DNA of 49,020 nt from an uncultured Pelagibacteraceae bacterium (GCA_905612535.1 CAJQSJ010000050.1:1-49020); one strand, 5' to 3'. Positions 8,656-18,612 are shown, counted from the first letter of the stretch. Program-made: numbers and translations. Notes: generated from the letters alone by a model not told the origin.

Positions 8656-10683
8656 TTATTTATTTTTTCTGTTTTCTACTAAACTGTTAACCACAGTCGG
8701 ATCAGCCAAAGTAGTTGTGTCACCCAATTGATCATGTTCATTTGATGCGATTTTTCTAAGTATTCTTCTCATAATTTTTCCAGACCTAGTTTTGGGTAAA
8801 CTGGGGGCAAACTGTATTAAATCAGGTGTTGCTATTGGGCCAATTTGTTTTCTTACCCATAGCTTTAAATCTCTTTCTAAATCTCCGCTGGGTTCCTCAT
8901 TTACATTTAAGGTCACATAACAATAAAGGCCATTTCCTTTTATATCATGGGGGTAGCCTACTACAGCGGCCTCAGCAACTTTAGGGTGGGCAACAAAAGC
9001 ACTTTCGAGCTCTGCTGTTCCTAAATTATGCCCAGAAACTATAATTACATCATCCACTCTTCCTGTAATCCAGTAATATCCATCTTTATCTCTTTTGCAT
9101 CCATCACCAGTAAAATATTTTCCATCAAATTGAGAAAAGTAAGTACTAATAAATCTTTCATGATCGCCATAAACAGTTCTCATTTGCCCTGGCCAAGATT
9201 GAACTATACACAGATTTCCTTTGCACACTCCCTTTAAAGTTTTCCCTTTCGCGTCAACAATAATTGGTTTAATGCCATAAAATGGTTTAGTTGCCGAGCC
9301 TGGTTTAAGATCTATAGCTCCTGGTTGTGGCGCAATTAATATTCCGCCCGTCTCTGTTTGCCACCAAGTGTCCACAATTGGACATTTTGATTCTCCCACA
9401 ACATCATAATACCAGCGCCAGGCTTCTGGATTAATTGGTTCACCAACGGTACCTAAAAGCCTTAAAGATTTCCTGCTTGTTTTCTTTACTGGTCTATCAC
9501 CCTCTCTCATTAAAGCTCTCAGTGCAGTTGGAGCGGTATAAAAAATATTTACTTTATATTTGTCTACAATTTTCCACCATCTAGAAACATCAGGATAATT
9601 TGGAACCCCCTCAAACATAATTGTTGTTGCTCCGTTCGCTAGAGGCCCATAAATAATATAGCTATGTCCAGTTACCCAACCAATATCGGCAGTGCACCAG
9701 TAGATATCATTTTTTTTATAATCAAAAATATAATGATGTGTCATGGATGCATACACCATGTAACCCCCGGTAGTATGAAGAACTCCTTTAGGTTTTCCAG
9801 TAGATCCAGAAGTATAAAGAATAAATAGAGGGTCTTCTGCGTTCATTTCTTCAGGTTCACAATGACTCGGAACATCTGACGTCATGTCTTCATACCAAAC
9901 ATCTCTATCTTCAGTCCAGTCCACTTTATTTCCAGTTCTTTTGACCACTACACACTTTTTAATATCTGGACATTTTTTTAAAGCTTCATCTGTAATTTTT
10001 TTAAGGGGAATAGTTTTCCCTCCTCTTACCCCTTCGTCAGCAGTAATTATATAATCTGATTTACAATCATTTATTCTTCCTGAGATCGAGTCAGGTGAAA
10101 AACCACCAAATATTATTGAGTGAACTGCACCGATTCTTGCACATGCTAACATTACATATGCTAGTTCAGGTATCATAGTTAAATAGATTGTTACTCTATC
10201 TCCTTTTTGTACACCAATTGATTTCAAACCGTTTGCGGCCTTACAAACATTTTTGTGAAGCTCTTTATAACTAATATGTTTCGAATCTTTTGGATCATCA
10301 CCAACCCATATAATTGCTGTTTTATTTTTTTTATTTTTTAGATGTCTATCTATACAGTTTGAAGATGCATTAAGCGTTCCGTCATAGTACCATTTAATTC
10401 TAACGTCAGTTTTACTATATTTAACATCTTTTATTTTTTTATATGGCTTAATCCAATTGATCGTCTTTCCTTCTTTTTTCCAAAATTCATCATTATTTTT
10501 TATTGAGTGTTTATATTTTTTTTCATAAAGCGCTTTATTTGCATGTGCACTTTTTGACCATTTTCTAGATACTTTAAAAATTAATTCTTTATCTGCAATA
10601 TTTTTAATTTTTTTTCTAGATTTTACCTTTCTAGATTTTTTCCTAGATTTAAATTTATTTATTTTTTTTCTTTTTTTAATCAA
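8656..10683 (-). CDS. acs: Acetyl-CoA synthetase (AMP-forming)
   Basis: [109 protein letters not shown]. Confidence 0.97.
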   Translation of the reverse strand: MIKKRKKINKFKSRKKSRKVKSRKKIKNIADKELIFKVSRKWSKSAHANKALYEKKYKHSIKNNDEFWKKEGKTINWIKPYKKIKDVKYSKTDVRIKWYYDGTLNASSNCIDRHLKNKKNKTAIIWVGDDPKDSKHISYKELHKNVCKAANGLKSIGVQKGDRVTIYLTMIPELAYVMLACARIGAVHSIIFGGFSPDSISGRINDCKSDYIITADEGVRGGKTIPLKKITDEALKKCPDIKKCVVVKRTGNKVDWTEDRDVWYEDMTSDVPSHCEPEEMNAEDPLFILYTSGSTGKPKGVLHTTGGYMVYASMTHHYIFDYKKNDIYWCTADIGWVTGHSYIIYGPLANGATTIMFEGVPNYPDVSRWWKIVDKYKVNIFYTAPTALRALMREGDRPVKKTSRKSLRLLGTVGEPINPEAWRWYYDVVGESKCPIVDTWWQTETGGILIAPQPGAIDLKPGSATKPFYGIKPIIVDAKGKTLKGVCKGNLCIVQSWPGQMRTVYGDHERFISTYFSQFDGKYFTGDGCKRDKDGYYWITGRVDDVIIVSGHNLGTAELESAFVAHPKVAEAAVVGYPHDIKGNGLYCYVTLNVNEEPSGDLERDLKLWVRKQIGPIATPDLIQFAPSLPKTRSGKIMRRILRKIASNEHDQLGDTTTLADPTVVNSLVENRKNK

Positions 10684-10712
10684 TTTTCACCTAATATTAA
10701 TTAAATACTATG

Positions 10713-11126
10713 TTAGATTGTACTAATCTTATAAATTGTTTTCCAGCTTTTATAATCTATAGGCATCACCGATAATCTACTTTGCTTGACGAGAGCCAAG
10801 TGATTGAGAGTTTTATTTTTTTTTATATTTTCAAGTGTTACAGTTTTTTCTAGTTTTTCTTTAAACTTTACTTGAACAGCTACAAATCTGCCTTCTTTAT
10901 CGGTTTTATCTATAAAAGCTGTTTTAATGATCTCGACTACACCTACAATTTCTTTACCAATATTAGAATGGTAAAAAAAACAAAGATCTCCTTTTTGCAT
11001 GTTCTTTAAATTTTTTGCAGCTTGGTAATTTCTTACTCCATCCCAAGGAGCACCTTTAACACCAGCTTTTTTTTGCTGATCAATGGACCAAACATCAGGT
11101 TCACTTTTCATCAGCCAGTATTGCAT
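10713..11126 (-). CDS. EVE domain-containing protein
   Basis: MQYWLMKSEPDVWSIDQQ...WDGVRNYQAAKNLKNMQKGDLCFFYHSN.GKEIVGVVEI. Confidence 0.93.
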   Translation of the reverse strand: MQYWLMKSEPDVWSIDQQKKAGVKGAPWDGVRNYQAAKNLKNMQKGDLCFFYHSNIGKEIVGVVEIIKTAFIDKTDKEGRFVAVQVKFKEKLEKTVTLENIKKNKTLNHLALVKQSRLSVMPIDYKSWKTIYKISTI

Positions 11127-11264
11127 TTAATTAATTTCCAAACAGAGTACCATAATATAAAAAGCACCATTCATTAAATATCGAAAGATCTAAGTAAAAA
11201 ATATTTTGTCTTACTATTATTTAATTAGTTTACACTTCTTTTATTTTAATCTATTTATTGCTTA

Positions 11265-11360
11265 ATGAAAATAATATTTATCGCACTTTTATTAACTTGT
11301 TTTGCAACCATCTCTAATGCGGATGTTAAAAGTGAAAATTTAAAGAAAACTTCCGATTAA
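11265..11360 (+). CDS. Possible 31-aa secreted peptide or decayed exported-protein gene
   Basis: ATG...MKIIFIALLLTCFATISNADVKSENLKKTSD*, then in-frame ISEFGLGIGVPSITNTIE* to 11417. Signal-peptide-like N terminus. Confidence 0.35.
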   Translation: MKIIFIALLLTCFATISNADVKSENLKKTSD

Positions 11361-11575
11361 ATTTCTGAATTTGGACTTGGTATCGGGGTGCCCTCTATTA
11401 CCAACACTATAGAATAATTTATATTCAAACTTTTTATAATTATATCTCCGGGTATTCTTCGTTTAATACAAAATAATCGTACATCCTTCAGTTTCTAGAG
11501 TTTTGATTTTAATATTAAGATGGTTTTTTATTTCTTTAAAAAACTGATGATATATATTATTATTTTTAAATATTT

Positions 11576-13096
11576 ATGATTAATAAAAAACTAAAAATAC
11601 TTTTTTTATACCCCAATTTAAACATGAGCACTTTGGTGCCGAATGCTATATCTATACTTTCCGCAACACTAAAACGAGCTGGGTTTAAAAATGTAGACCT
11701 ATTTGATACTACTTTTTATGAATCTGATGGACTTAGTAAAGATCAAGATCGTGTTAAGGCTGGTCAAGTGCAACCATTTAATTTTGATGAAAAAAATATT
11801 AAACTTAAAAATACTGATATGTATCAGGATTTTATAAACAAAGTAGATAAATTTAATCCTGATATAATTTTTGCCTCTGTAGTTGAAGATACTTATCCAA
11901 TTTTTATAAATTTTATGAATTCGATTAAAGGTAAAAAAATAAAATGCCTTGTTGGTGGAGTCTTTCCTAGTTCAGCACCCGAAAGAGTAATTAAATTAGA
12001 TTTTGTAGATTATGTTTGTCGCGGTGAAGGAGAAGGAGCTTTAGTGGATTTGGCTAAGGCACTAGAAGATGGCAAGGATACTTCTAATATTCAAAATTTG
12101 TGGATTAAAAAAAATAAAAAAATAATAGCAAGAAATAAAATTCGACCCGCATTGGATGTAAATACACTTCCAGTTCAAGATTTAACGATTTTTGAAGATA
12201 TGTCACTTTATCGTCCTATGATGGGAAAAATTTATAGAATGGCACCTGTTGAAACACAACGAGGATGTCCTTATGCATGCAGATTTTGTAATTCGCCAGA
12301 AAAAAATGAGTTTTATAATGCGCAAGAGGCTGGACGTTTTTTTAGAAAAAGAACAATGAAACATTTGCATAGTGAATTAAAGGAAATTATTTCAACTTAT
12401 GGAATAGAATATATTTTTTTTATTACAGATACATTTTTAGCAATGTCGGAGAAAGAATTTGACGAGTTCTGTGAAATGTATTCAGAGTTTAAACTGCCTT
12501 TTTTTATGAATACCCGTCCAGAAACTGTAACAGAACGTAGATGTAAAAAATTAAAAGAAGTAAATTGTCATCGAGTAAATATTGGCGTTGAACATGGAAA
12601 CCACAAATTTCGAGCAGAAGTTGTTGGAAGAGCATACAAGAACGAGCTTGCTATAAAAGCTTTTAACTACATGTATGATGCAGGAGTATCCACGGTATCA
12701 AATAGTATAGTGGGCTACCCTGATGAGACTAGGGAACTTATATTTGACTCAATAGAATTAGCAAGAAAACTTAAATGTGATGACATGAATGCATTTACTT
12801 TTACACCTTATCATGGAACTTCACTTAGAGGTTTGTGTGAACAAAAAAAATACTTAAATAAAGAAGCTTTAGCCCATATCTACGTAAAAGATTCTTTATT
12901 AAATATGCCCTCAATATCAAAAGAAGAAATTAGAGGATTGATGAAAACATTTGTTTTGTATGCTCGTCTACCAAGATCTTATTGGAAAGAAATTAAATTA
13001 GCAGAAACAGAAACAGAAAAAGGTGAAAAAAAATACAATGAATTAATGAGTTTATTTAAAAAAGAATATGCAAATAATAATCTCGCAGTTGATTAA
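11576..13096 (+). CDS. B12-binding domain-containing radical SAM protein
   Basis: N-terminal cobalamin-binding-like domain (KILFLYPNLNMSTLVPNAI..., VGGVFPSSAPERVIKLDFVDYVCRGEGEGALVDL). Radical SAM motif CPYACRFCNSP. Confidence 0.93.
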   Translation: MINKKLKILFLYPNLNMSTLVPNAISILSATLKRAGFKNVDLFDTTFYESDGLSKDQDRVKAGQVQPFNFDEKNIKLKNTDMYQDFINKVDKFNPDIIFASVVEDTYPIFINFMNSIKGKKIKCLVGGVFPSSAPERVIKLDFVDYVCRGEGEGALVDLAKALEDGKDTSNIQNLWIKKNKKIIARNKIRPALDVNTLPVQDLTIFEDMSLYRPMMGKIYRMAPVETQRGCPYACRFCNSPEKNEFYNAQEAGRFFRKRTMKHLHSELKEIISTYGIEYIFFITDTFLAMSEKEFDEFCEMYSEFKLPFFMNTRPETVTERRCKKLKEVNCHRVNIGVEHGNHKFRAEVVGRAYKNELAIKAFNYMYDAGVSTVSNSIVGYPDETRELIFDSIELARKLKCDDMNAFTFTPYHGTSLRGLCEQKKYLNKEALAHIYVKDSLLNMPSISKEEIRGLMKTFVLYARLPRSYWKEIKLAETETEKGEKKYNELMSLFKKEYANNNLAVD

Positions 13097-13101
13097 AATT
13101 T

Positions 13102-13197
13102 TTATACTTTACTCATCTTATTTATTATTTTCCAGCTTTCTGCTTGGCCGTCAATTGACCATACATTAGGTTCAGATTTCATTAACCAGTACTGCAT
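13102..13197 (-). pseudogene. Internally deleted remnant of an EVE-domain gene (31 codons)
   Basis: Translation MQYWLMKSEPNVWSIDGQAESWKIINKMSKV* matches the N terminus (MQYWLMKSEPDVWSID) and C terminus (SWKTIYKISTI) of the intact EVE protein at 10713-11126. Similarity also extends upstream of the ATG. Confidence 0.88.
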
Positions 13198-13265
13198 CTA
13201 ATTAATCCTCCCATGAACTACCATTTTACAAAAGCTCTCTTTCATTTTAAGCCATTAACTTGCCC

Positions 13266-14339
13266 CTATAATTTTAAACCAGATCCCTTTAAAAAAGGAG
13301 CGGAAATATCTAGCGGCCACCTGGGTTTAGATGCAAATTTTAAATTGTCAATTAAATTTTTTCTATAACGCTCAATACCAGCCCAAGCAATCATTGCGGC
13401 ATTATCACTACATAAATTAACAGGTGGAAAAATAGGAAAAAAATTTTTTTCACCAGATAATTTAATTAGATTTTTTCTGATAGATAAATTAGATGCAACT
13501 CCACCAGCAATTACAAAAATGTTTTTTTTATCTTTTTTGTTCTTTAGAAATTGTTCCATAGCCACCCCTGTTTTTTGGTAAAGAATTTCATTAATTGTTT
13601 TTTGAAAAGATGCGGCTAAGTGATATTTTTCTTTTTCATTTGTTAGTTGCTTCGAGGTTCTGAGAACAGCAGTTTTGAGGCCAGCAAATGACAGGTTGCA
13701 GCCACCTTTGTTAATAATAGGTTTGGGCAATTTGAAATATTTTTCATCTCCTTTTTTTGCCCATTGTTCTATTATTGGACCACCTGGAAATTCTATTCCT
13801 AAAAGTTTGGCTGTTTTATCAAAAGCCTCTCCAAGAGCATCATCAATTGTAGTGCCTAATCTTTTATATTTACCAACATCATTAACTTCTAAAAATTGTG
13901 TGTGTCCTCCTGAAATAAGCAATAACAAATATGGAAAATTAATTGTTTTGTTTATTTTAGGGCTTAGCGCATGTCCTTCTAAATGATTAACGGCAACAAA
14001 GGGTTTATTCAAAGATCCTGCGATTGCTTTACCAAAGTTTAAGCCTACCGTTAAACACACTATTAATCCTGGACCTGCCGTTGCGGCTATCCCGTTTAGT
14101 TTGTCTAATTTTATATTACTATCTTTAATTGCTTTATTGACAATAAAATCTATTTTTTCGACATGTGCTCTAGCAGCTATTTCGGGAACAACCCCACCGA
14201 ACTCTTTATGTTCCTCAACTTGACTTGAGACAACATTTGATAGAATCTCTCCAGTTCCATCATTCTTTTCCCTAATAACAGATGCGGCCGTTTCATCACA
14301 ACTTGTTTCAATTCCTAAAAAAGTAAGCTTTTCTTTCAT
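13266..14339 (-). CDS. tsaD: tRNA N6-adenosine threonylcarbamoyltransferase
   Basis: FLGIETSCDETAASV, GGVVPEIAARAHVE, NHLEGHALSP, LLLISGGHTQFLEV, IAGGVASN. Start set at internal MKEKLTFLG. Confidence 0.97.
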   Translation of the reverse strand: MKEKLTFLGIETSCDETAASVIREKNDGTGEILSNVVSSQVEEHKEFGGVVPEIAARAHVEKIDFIVNKAIKDSNIKLDKLNGIAATAGPGLIVCLTVGLNFGKAIAGSLNKPFVAVNHLEGHALSPKINKTINFPYLLLLISGGHTQFLEVNDVGKYKRLGTTIDDALGEAFDKTAKLLGIEFPGGPIIEQWAKKGDEKYFKLPKPIINKGGCNLSFAGLKTAVLRTSKQLTNEKEKYHLAASFQKTINEILYQKTGVAMEQFLKNKKDKKNIFVIAGGVASNLSIRKNLIKLSGEKNFFPIFPPVNLCSDNAAMIAWAGIERYRKNLIDNLKFASKPRWPLDISAPFLKGSGLKL

Positions 14340-14398
14340 TTTTGAATATCTGTCTATAAATACAAAATAATAATATAACATATTTAATTTTAAAAATA

Positions 14399-15334
14399 AT
14401 GACATATAAGAAAAAAATTATCATTGGAGCTCGTGGGAGCAAGCTTTCATTAGCTTATTCAAATCATGTTAAAAACTTAATCATAAAATCTAATTCACAA
14501 TTTGATGGTGCATCAATAGAAATCAAAATAATAAAAACTTCAGGAGATATATACCAAAATAAAAAAATATCAGATATTGGCGGCAAAGGAGTTTTTTCAA
14601 AACAAATTGAAGAAGAATTGTTAGATTCAAAAATAGATTTAGCTGTTCATTCTTTAAAAGATTTACCAACTCAAATGACTGGAGGCTTATGTGTGAATGC
14701 TGTAGTTAAAAGAAATGATCCACGAGATGCATTTTTAAGTATTTCAAATAAATCTTTTATAGAGCTAAAACCTGGATCAAAAGTTGGAACTAGCTCTTTT
14801 AGAAGAGAGGCCCAACTAAATTTACTGAGAAGTGATATTCAGGTGTTAGGCATGCGAGGGAATGTTGACACGCGAATAAGTAAATTAAAAAATAAAGAGT
14901 TTGATGCTATAGTTTTGTCTTTAGCTGGAATTAATATGTTAAACTTAGGAAACGAAGTTAAAGAAATTTTTACAATAGAGCAAATGTTACCAGCAATAGG
15001 CCAAGGAGCAATTGCTTTGCAGTGTAAAAAAGACGACAAAAAAATTTTAAACATACTTGAAAAAGTAAATGATAAAGAAACATACTATTGTATCCAGGCT
15101 GAGCGTGCCTTACTTGAGGCTATAGGCGGAGATTGTGATACAGCGATTGGAGGTTTAGCAAAAATATCAAATGAAAAAATATTTTTAAAAAGTGAGTTAT
15201 TTTCAGACGACAGTAAAAAAAAATTTGAATTTCAAAGTTTGGGAAAACTTAAAGAAGCTAAAGAAATAGGCTACAGAGTTGGAGAAGAACTGTTAAAAAA
15301 AGCCGGCCCTGATTTTACAACACAAGAAAGTTAA
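14399..15334 (+). CDS. hemC: Hydroxymethylbilane synthase
   Basis: IGARGSKLSLAYS, DLAVHSLKDLPT, VGTSSFRREAQL, MRGNVDTRISKL, AIGQGAIALQC, ERALLEAIGGDCDTAIGG. Confidence 0.98.
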   Translation: MTYKKKIIIGARGSKLSLAYSNHVKNLIIKSNSQFDGASIEIKIIKTSGDIYQNKKISDIGGKGVFSKQIEEELLDSKIDLAVHSLKDLPTQMTGGLCVNAVVKRNDPRDAFLSISNKSFIELKPGSKVGTSSFRREAQLNLLRSDIQVLGMRGNVDTRISKLKNKEFDAIVLSLAGINMLNLGNEVKEIFTIEQMLPAIGQGAIALQCKKDDKKILNILEKVNDKETYYCIQAERALLEAIGGDCDTAIGGLAKISNEKIFLKSELFSDDSKKKFEFQSLGKLKEAKEIGYRVGEELLKKAGPDFTTQES

Positions 15335-15336
15335 AA

Positions 15337-16038
15337 GTGCATATAATTATTACAAGACCTAAAGAAGATTCCATTAGCCTTATTGAAAAACTAAAACAAT
15401 CAGGTCATTCAGCGACTCATCTTCCATTAATTAAAATTGAAAAATTAGAAACTAAAAAAATAAATCTTGAAAATTATAAAGCAGTTATTTTTACAAGTTC
15501 AAATGCCGTAAAATTTATGAATATAGAAAAATTTAATTTAAAAATTAAGTGCTTTTGTGTTGGCAGTGCAACAGAATTTGCTGCAAAGAAGGCAGGTTTT
15601 ATTAATACACAATCCTCAGAAGGATCGGTTGATTCCTTAATTGAACTAATAATTAGAACTCAAGAAAACAAATCAGAAAAATTGCTTTATTTAAGTAGTG
15701 AATTTATTTCTAAAGATTTAGACCAAGACTTAATTAATCAAGGATTTTCTGTAGATAGAATTTCAAATTATACTTCATTGCCAATTAAAGAAATTGATGA
15801 AACAGTATTAAAATTTTTAAAAATAAAACCTCCTGATGTTTTCTTTATTTATTCTGTTAAGAGTGCTAAAAATTTATTTAATCTTATAAATAAATATTCA
15901 CTTTTAAACTTAGTGACTCAATCCAATCTAATGTGTATAAGCGAGAAGGTATTATTAGAATTAAAACAAATTGAATGGAAAAAAGTATTTATTTTTACTC
16001 CAGGAGAAGAAGAATTTATATTAAATAAAATTAAATAA
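15337..16038 (+). CDS. hemD: Uroporphyrinogen-III synthase
   Basis: IIITRPKEDSISLIEKLKQSGHSATHLPLIKIE, YKAVIFTSSNAV; directly follows hemC; GTG start. Confidence 0.9.
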   Translation: MHIIITRPKEDSISLIEKLKQSGHSATHLPLIKIEKLETKKINLENYKAVIFTSSNAVKFMNIEKFNLKIKCFCVGSATEFAAKKAGFINTQSSEGSVDSLIELIIRTQENKSEKLLYLSSEFISKDLDQDLINQGFSVDRISNYTSLPIKEIDETVLKFLKIKPPDVFFIYSVKSAKNLFNLINKYSLLNLVTQSNLMCISEKVLLELKQIEWKKVFIFTPGEEEFILNKIK

Positions 16039-16040
16039 TT

Positions 16041-17132
16041 ATGAATATATTTGAAAATTTTTCAGCATTGTTTCTTGAAGTATGGAAAACGGGAATTCTG
16101 GGTGTAGATATATTTCAAATTTTAATTGGCTTAGGGATTTTTCTAATTTTTTTATTATTTAGAGGTTTAATCAGCAAAGTCATAATTCGACGTTTAGAAA
16201 AGCTAGCAAAAAGAACATCAAACAAATTAGATGATACTTTCGTCCAAGCCATGAAGGGACCGGCTCGTTTTTTGCCAATAGTTATTGGTTTTTTTATTGC
16301 TAGTTATTATTTAGAGTTTAGCCCGGAGTCTCAAATATTTATTACCAATGTAAATAAAACACTTATTACAATTTTAATTTTTTGGTTAATGCATCAGTTT
16401 ATCCAACCAGTCTCCTATCTGTTGGGTGGATTAGAAAAAATTTTATCAAGAGAACTAATTAGCTGGGTTATTAAAGCTTTAAAAATACTTATTTTTATTT
16501 TAGGTATGGCGGCAGTACTAGAATTGTGGGGTATAAAAATAGGACCGATTATTGCAGGACTGGGTTTGCTTGGTGTTGCGGTGGCATTAGGAGCACAGGA
16601 TTTGTTCAAAAATTTGATTTCTGGAATTTTAGTACTGGTAGAAAAAAGATTTAAAATAGGCGAGTGGATTATTGTAGAAAATGTTATTGAAGGGATAGTT
16701 GAGAATATTGGATTTAGATCTACAGCTGTAAGAAAATTTGATAAATCTCTCGCAATCATTCCAAATTTTCAATTTGCAGAAAATGCTGTCATTAATATAA
16801 GTGCCACGACCAATTGGAGGATTAGTTGGATAATAACGCTGCAATATAGCACTACTATCGCACAACTTAAAAAAATTAGAGATGAAATAGAGAAATATAT
16901 TGCCTCCAATAAAGATTATAAAATTAGCGATAGTACAGAGCACGCCGTAAGAGTTGATAAATTTTCAGATAGTTCAATAGATATGTATGTAAGATGTTTT
17001 ACCTTAACCAATGATTGGAGCGAATGGCTAAAAGTTAAAGAACGACTAGCACTTGCTATAAAAGAAATTGTAGAAAAAAATAATGCTTCTTTTGCATTTC
17101 CCAGTCAATCAATTTATGTGGAGAAAAAATGA
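16041..17132 (+). CDS. Mechanosensitive ion channel (MscS family)
   Basis: GLGLLGVAVALGAQDLFKNLISGILVLVEKRFKIGEWI...GIVENIGFRSTAVRKFDKSLAIIPN. Confidence 0.95.
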   Translation: MNIFENFSALFLEVWKTGILGVDIFQILIGLGIFLIFLLFRGLISKVIIRRLEKLAKRTSNKLDDTFVQAMKGPARFLPIVIGFFIASYYLEFSPESQIFITNVNKTLITILIFWLMHQFIQPVSYLLGGLEKILSRELISWVIKALKILIFILGMAAVLELWGIKIGPIIAGLGLLGVAVALGAQDLFKNLISGILVLVEKRFKIGEWIIVENVIEGIVENIGFRSTAVRKFDKSLAIIPNFQFAENAVINISATTNWRISWIITLQYSTTIAQLKKIRDEIEKYIASNKDYKISDSTEHAVRVDKFSDSSIDMYVRCFTLTNDWSEWLKVKERLALAIKEIVEKNNASFAFPSQSIYVEKK

Positions 17133-17419
17133 AATCTATTTTTATTTTACTAGATAGTTTTATAACGATTTATCTTTGGGTTATTATTGCCAACGCCTTG
17201 CTTAGCTGGTTAGTCGCTTTTAATATTCTTAATACTCAAAATAGATTTGTTTTTTCTGTTCTCGATATTACTTATAAATTAACAGACCCTATCTTAAATA
17301 AAATAAGAAGATTTGTCCCAACTTTTGGTTCTATTGATATTTCGCCTATTATATTGATTTTAGCTTTAATATTCCTTAGAAATTTAGTTTTTGAAATCTT
17401 CGCCCCAAGTTTATTTTAA
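17129..17419 (+). CDS. YggT family protein
   Basis: Two hydrophobic segments with LTDPILNKIRRFVPTFGSIDISPIILILALIFLRN; 4-nt ATGA overlap with the mscS-like gene. Confidence 0.92.
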   Translation: MKSIFILLDSFITIYLWVIIANALLSWLVAFNILNTQNRFVFSVLDITYKLTDPILNKIRRFVPTFGSIDISPIILILALIFLRNLVFEIFAPSLF

Positions 17420-17420
17420 T

Positions 17421-18266
17421 ATGATTATTGATGGAAAAAAAGCAGCAGCTGAATTAAGAAGCGAATTAAAGAAAAAAGTTGATGAGCTTAAGTCTAAATA
17501 TAATGCTGTTCCAGGATTAACAGTAATTTTAGTTGGTGAAGATGCACCGAGTAAAATTTATGTTAGAAATAAAGAAAAATCTGCAGTTGAAGTAGGTTTA
17601 AACTCTGAAGTTATCAAGTATCCCGCAGATCTAGAAGAAAAAGTCTTATTAGACAAAATTAGAGAACTTAATAATAATGAAAAAGTTTCAGGCATATTAG
17701 TTCAACTACCTCTTCCTAAACACATCAATAAAAGAAAAGTTATAGAAACCATAGCTCATGGAAAAGATGTTGATGGTTTTCATCCTATGAATGTAGGAAA
17801 CTTATCCTCAGGTTATGACAGCAGTATTCCGTGCACTCCTTTTGGGTGCAGCTTGCTACTTAAACAAGTCGAAAAAAATTTAAGTGGAAAGCATGCTGTA
17901 GTAATAGGCAGATCTAATTTAAATGGAAAACCAATGACTCAATTGCTTTTGAAAGAAAATTGTACAGTAACCATTACTCATTCAAGAACAAAAGACTTAA
18001 AAACAGAATGTCTTAGAGCTGATATAATTATTGCCGCAGTAGGTATTCCAAAATTAGTTAAAGGAGATTGGATAAAAAAAGGTGCCATCGTTATTGATGT
18101 TGGAATTAATAAGACCGATTCAGGGCTAGTAGGAGATGTTGATTTCGATGAGGTTTCTAAAGTAGCTAAAGCCGTTACACCAGTACCAGGAGGTGTTGGA
18201 CCAATGACAATTGCCTGCTTACTCAACAATACTATCGAGTGTTTTCAAAAAGCTCAATCAAAGTAG
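17421..18266 (+). CDS. folD: Methylenetetrahydrofolate dehydrogenase/cyclohydrolase
   Basis: PGLTVILVGEDAPSKIYVRNKEKSA, GILVQLPLPKHIN, KDVDGFHPMNVG, VIGRSNLNGKPM, TPVPGGVGPMTIACLL. Start set at ATG 17421. Confidence 0.97.
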   Translation: MIIDGKKAAAELRSELKKKVDELKSKYNAVPGLTVILVGEDAPSKIYVRNKEKSAVEVGLNSEVIKYPADLEEKVLLDKIRELNNNEKVSGILVQLPLPKHINKRKVIETIAHGKDVDGFHPMNVGNLSSGYDSSIPCTPFGCSLLLKQVEKNLSGKHAVVIGRSNLNGKPMTQLLLKENCTVTITHSRTKDLKTECLRADIIIAAVGIPKLVKGDWIKKGAIVIDVGINKTDSGLVGDVDFDEVSKVAKAVTPVPGGVGPMTIACLLNNTIECFQKAQSK

Positions 18267-18275
18267 ATTTTGAGG

Positions 18276-18362
18276 CTAATTAAATGAAATCTGAGTTAAA
18301 GGACCAACAATCATTATAGTCCAATAAAAAGCAATAAAAGCGTAAAAGTATATAATTCTCAT
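18276..18362 (-). CDS. 28-aa membrane peptide MRIIYFYAFIAFYWTIMIVGPLTQISFN
   Basis: Hand-translated; single hydrophobic segment; directly downstream of a second tiny ORF on the same strand. Confidence 0.45.
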   Translation of the reverse strand: MRIIYFYAFIAFYWTIMIVGPLTQISFN

Positions 18363-18368
18363 CTCAAA

Positions 18369-18464
18369 TTATGCTAAAACTACAGATGTTGTTACAAACA
18401 TTATAGTTACAGTCCAGGCAAATATAGATATTTTTTTCATTTTATTTTTTATTAATCCAGTCAT
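18369..18464 (-). CDS. 31-aa membrane/signal peptide MTGLIKNKMKKISIFAWTVTIMFVTTSVVLA
   Basis: Hand-translated; single TM or signal-like segment. An internal MKKISIF start is also possible. Confidence 0.45.
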   Translation of the reverse strand: MTGLIKNKMKKISIFAWTVTIMFVTTSVVLA

Positions 18465-18612
18465 TTTCTTCGTTATTATATGGGAACATGCTCAGCTATT
18501 TAGTACTCAACTTTGTTCAAAGTGTGTTCAAGTTGTAACGGAAATGTTAAATGAGAAATTATTTTGTCGCACTAGGTTTTTTTATTAAAATAAATTATTA
18601 AAAGCAGATCAT

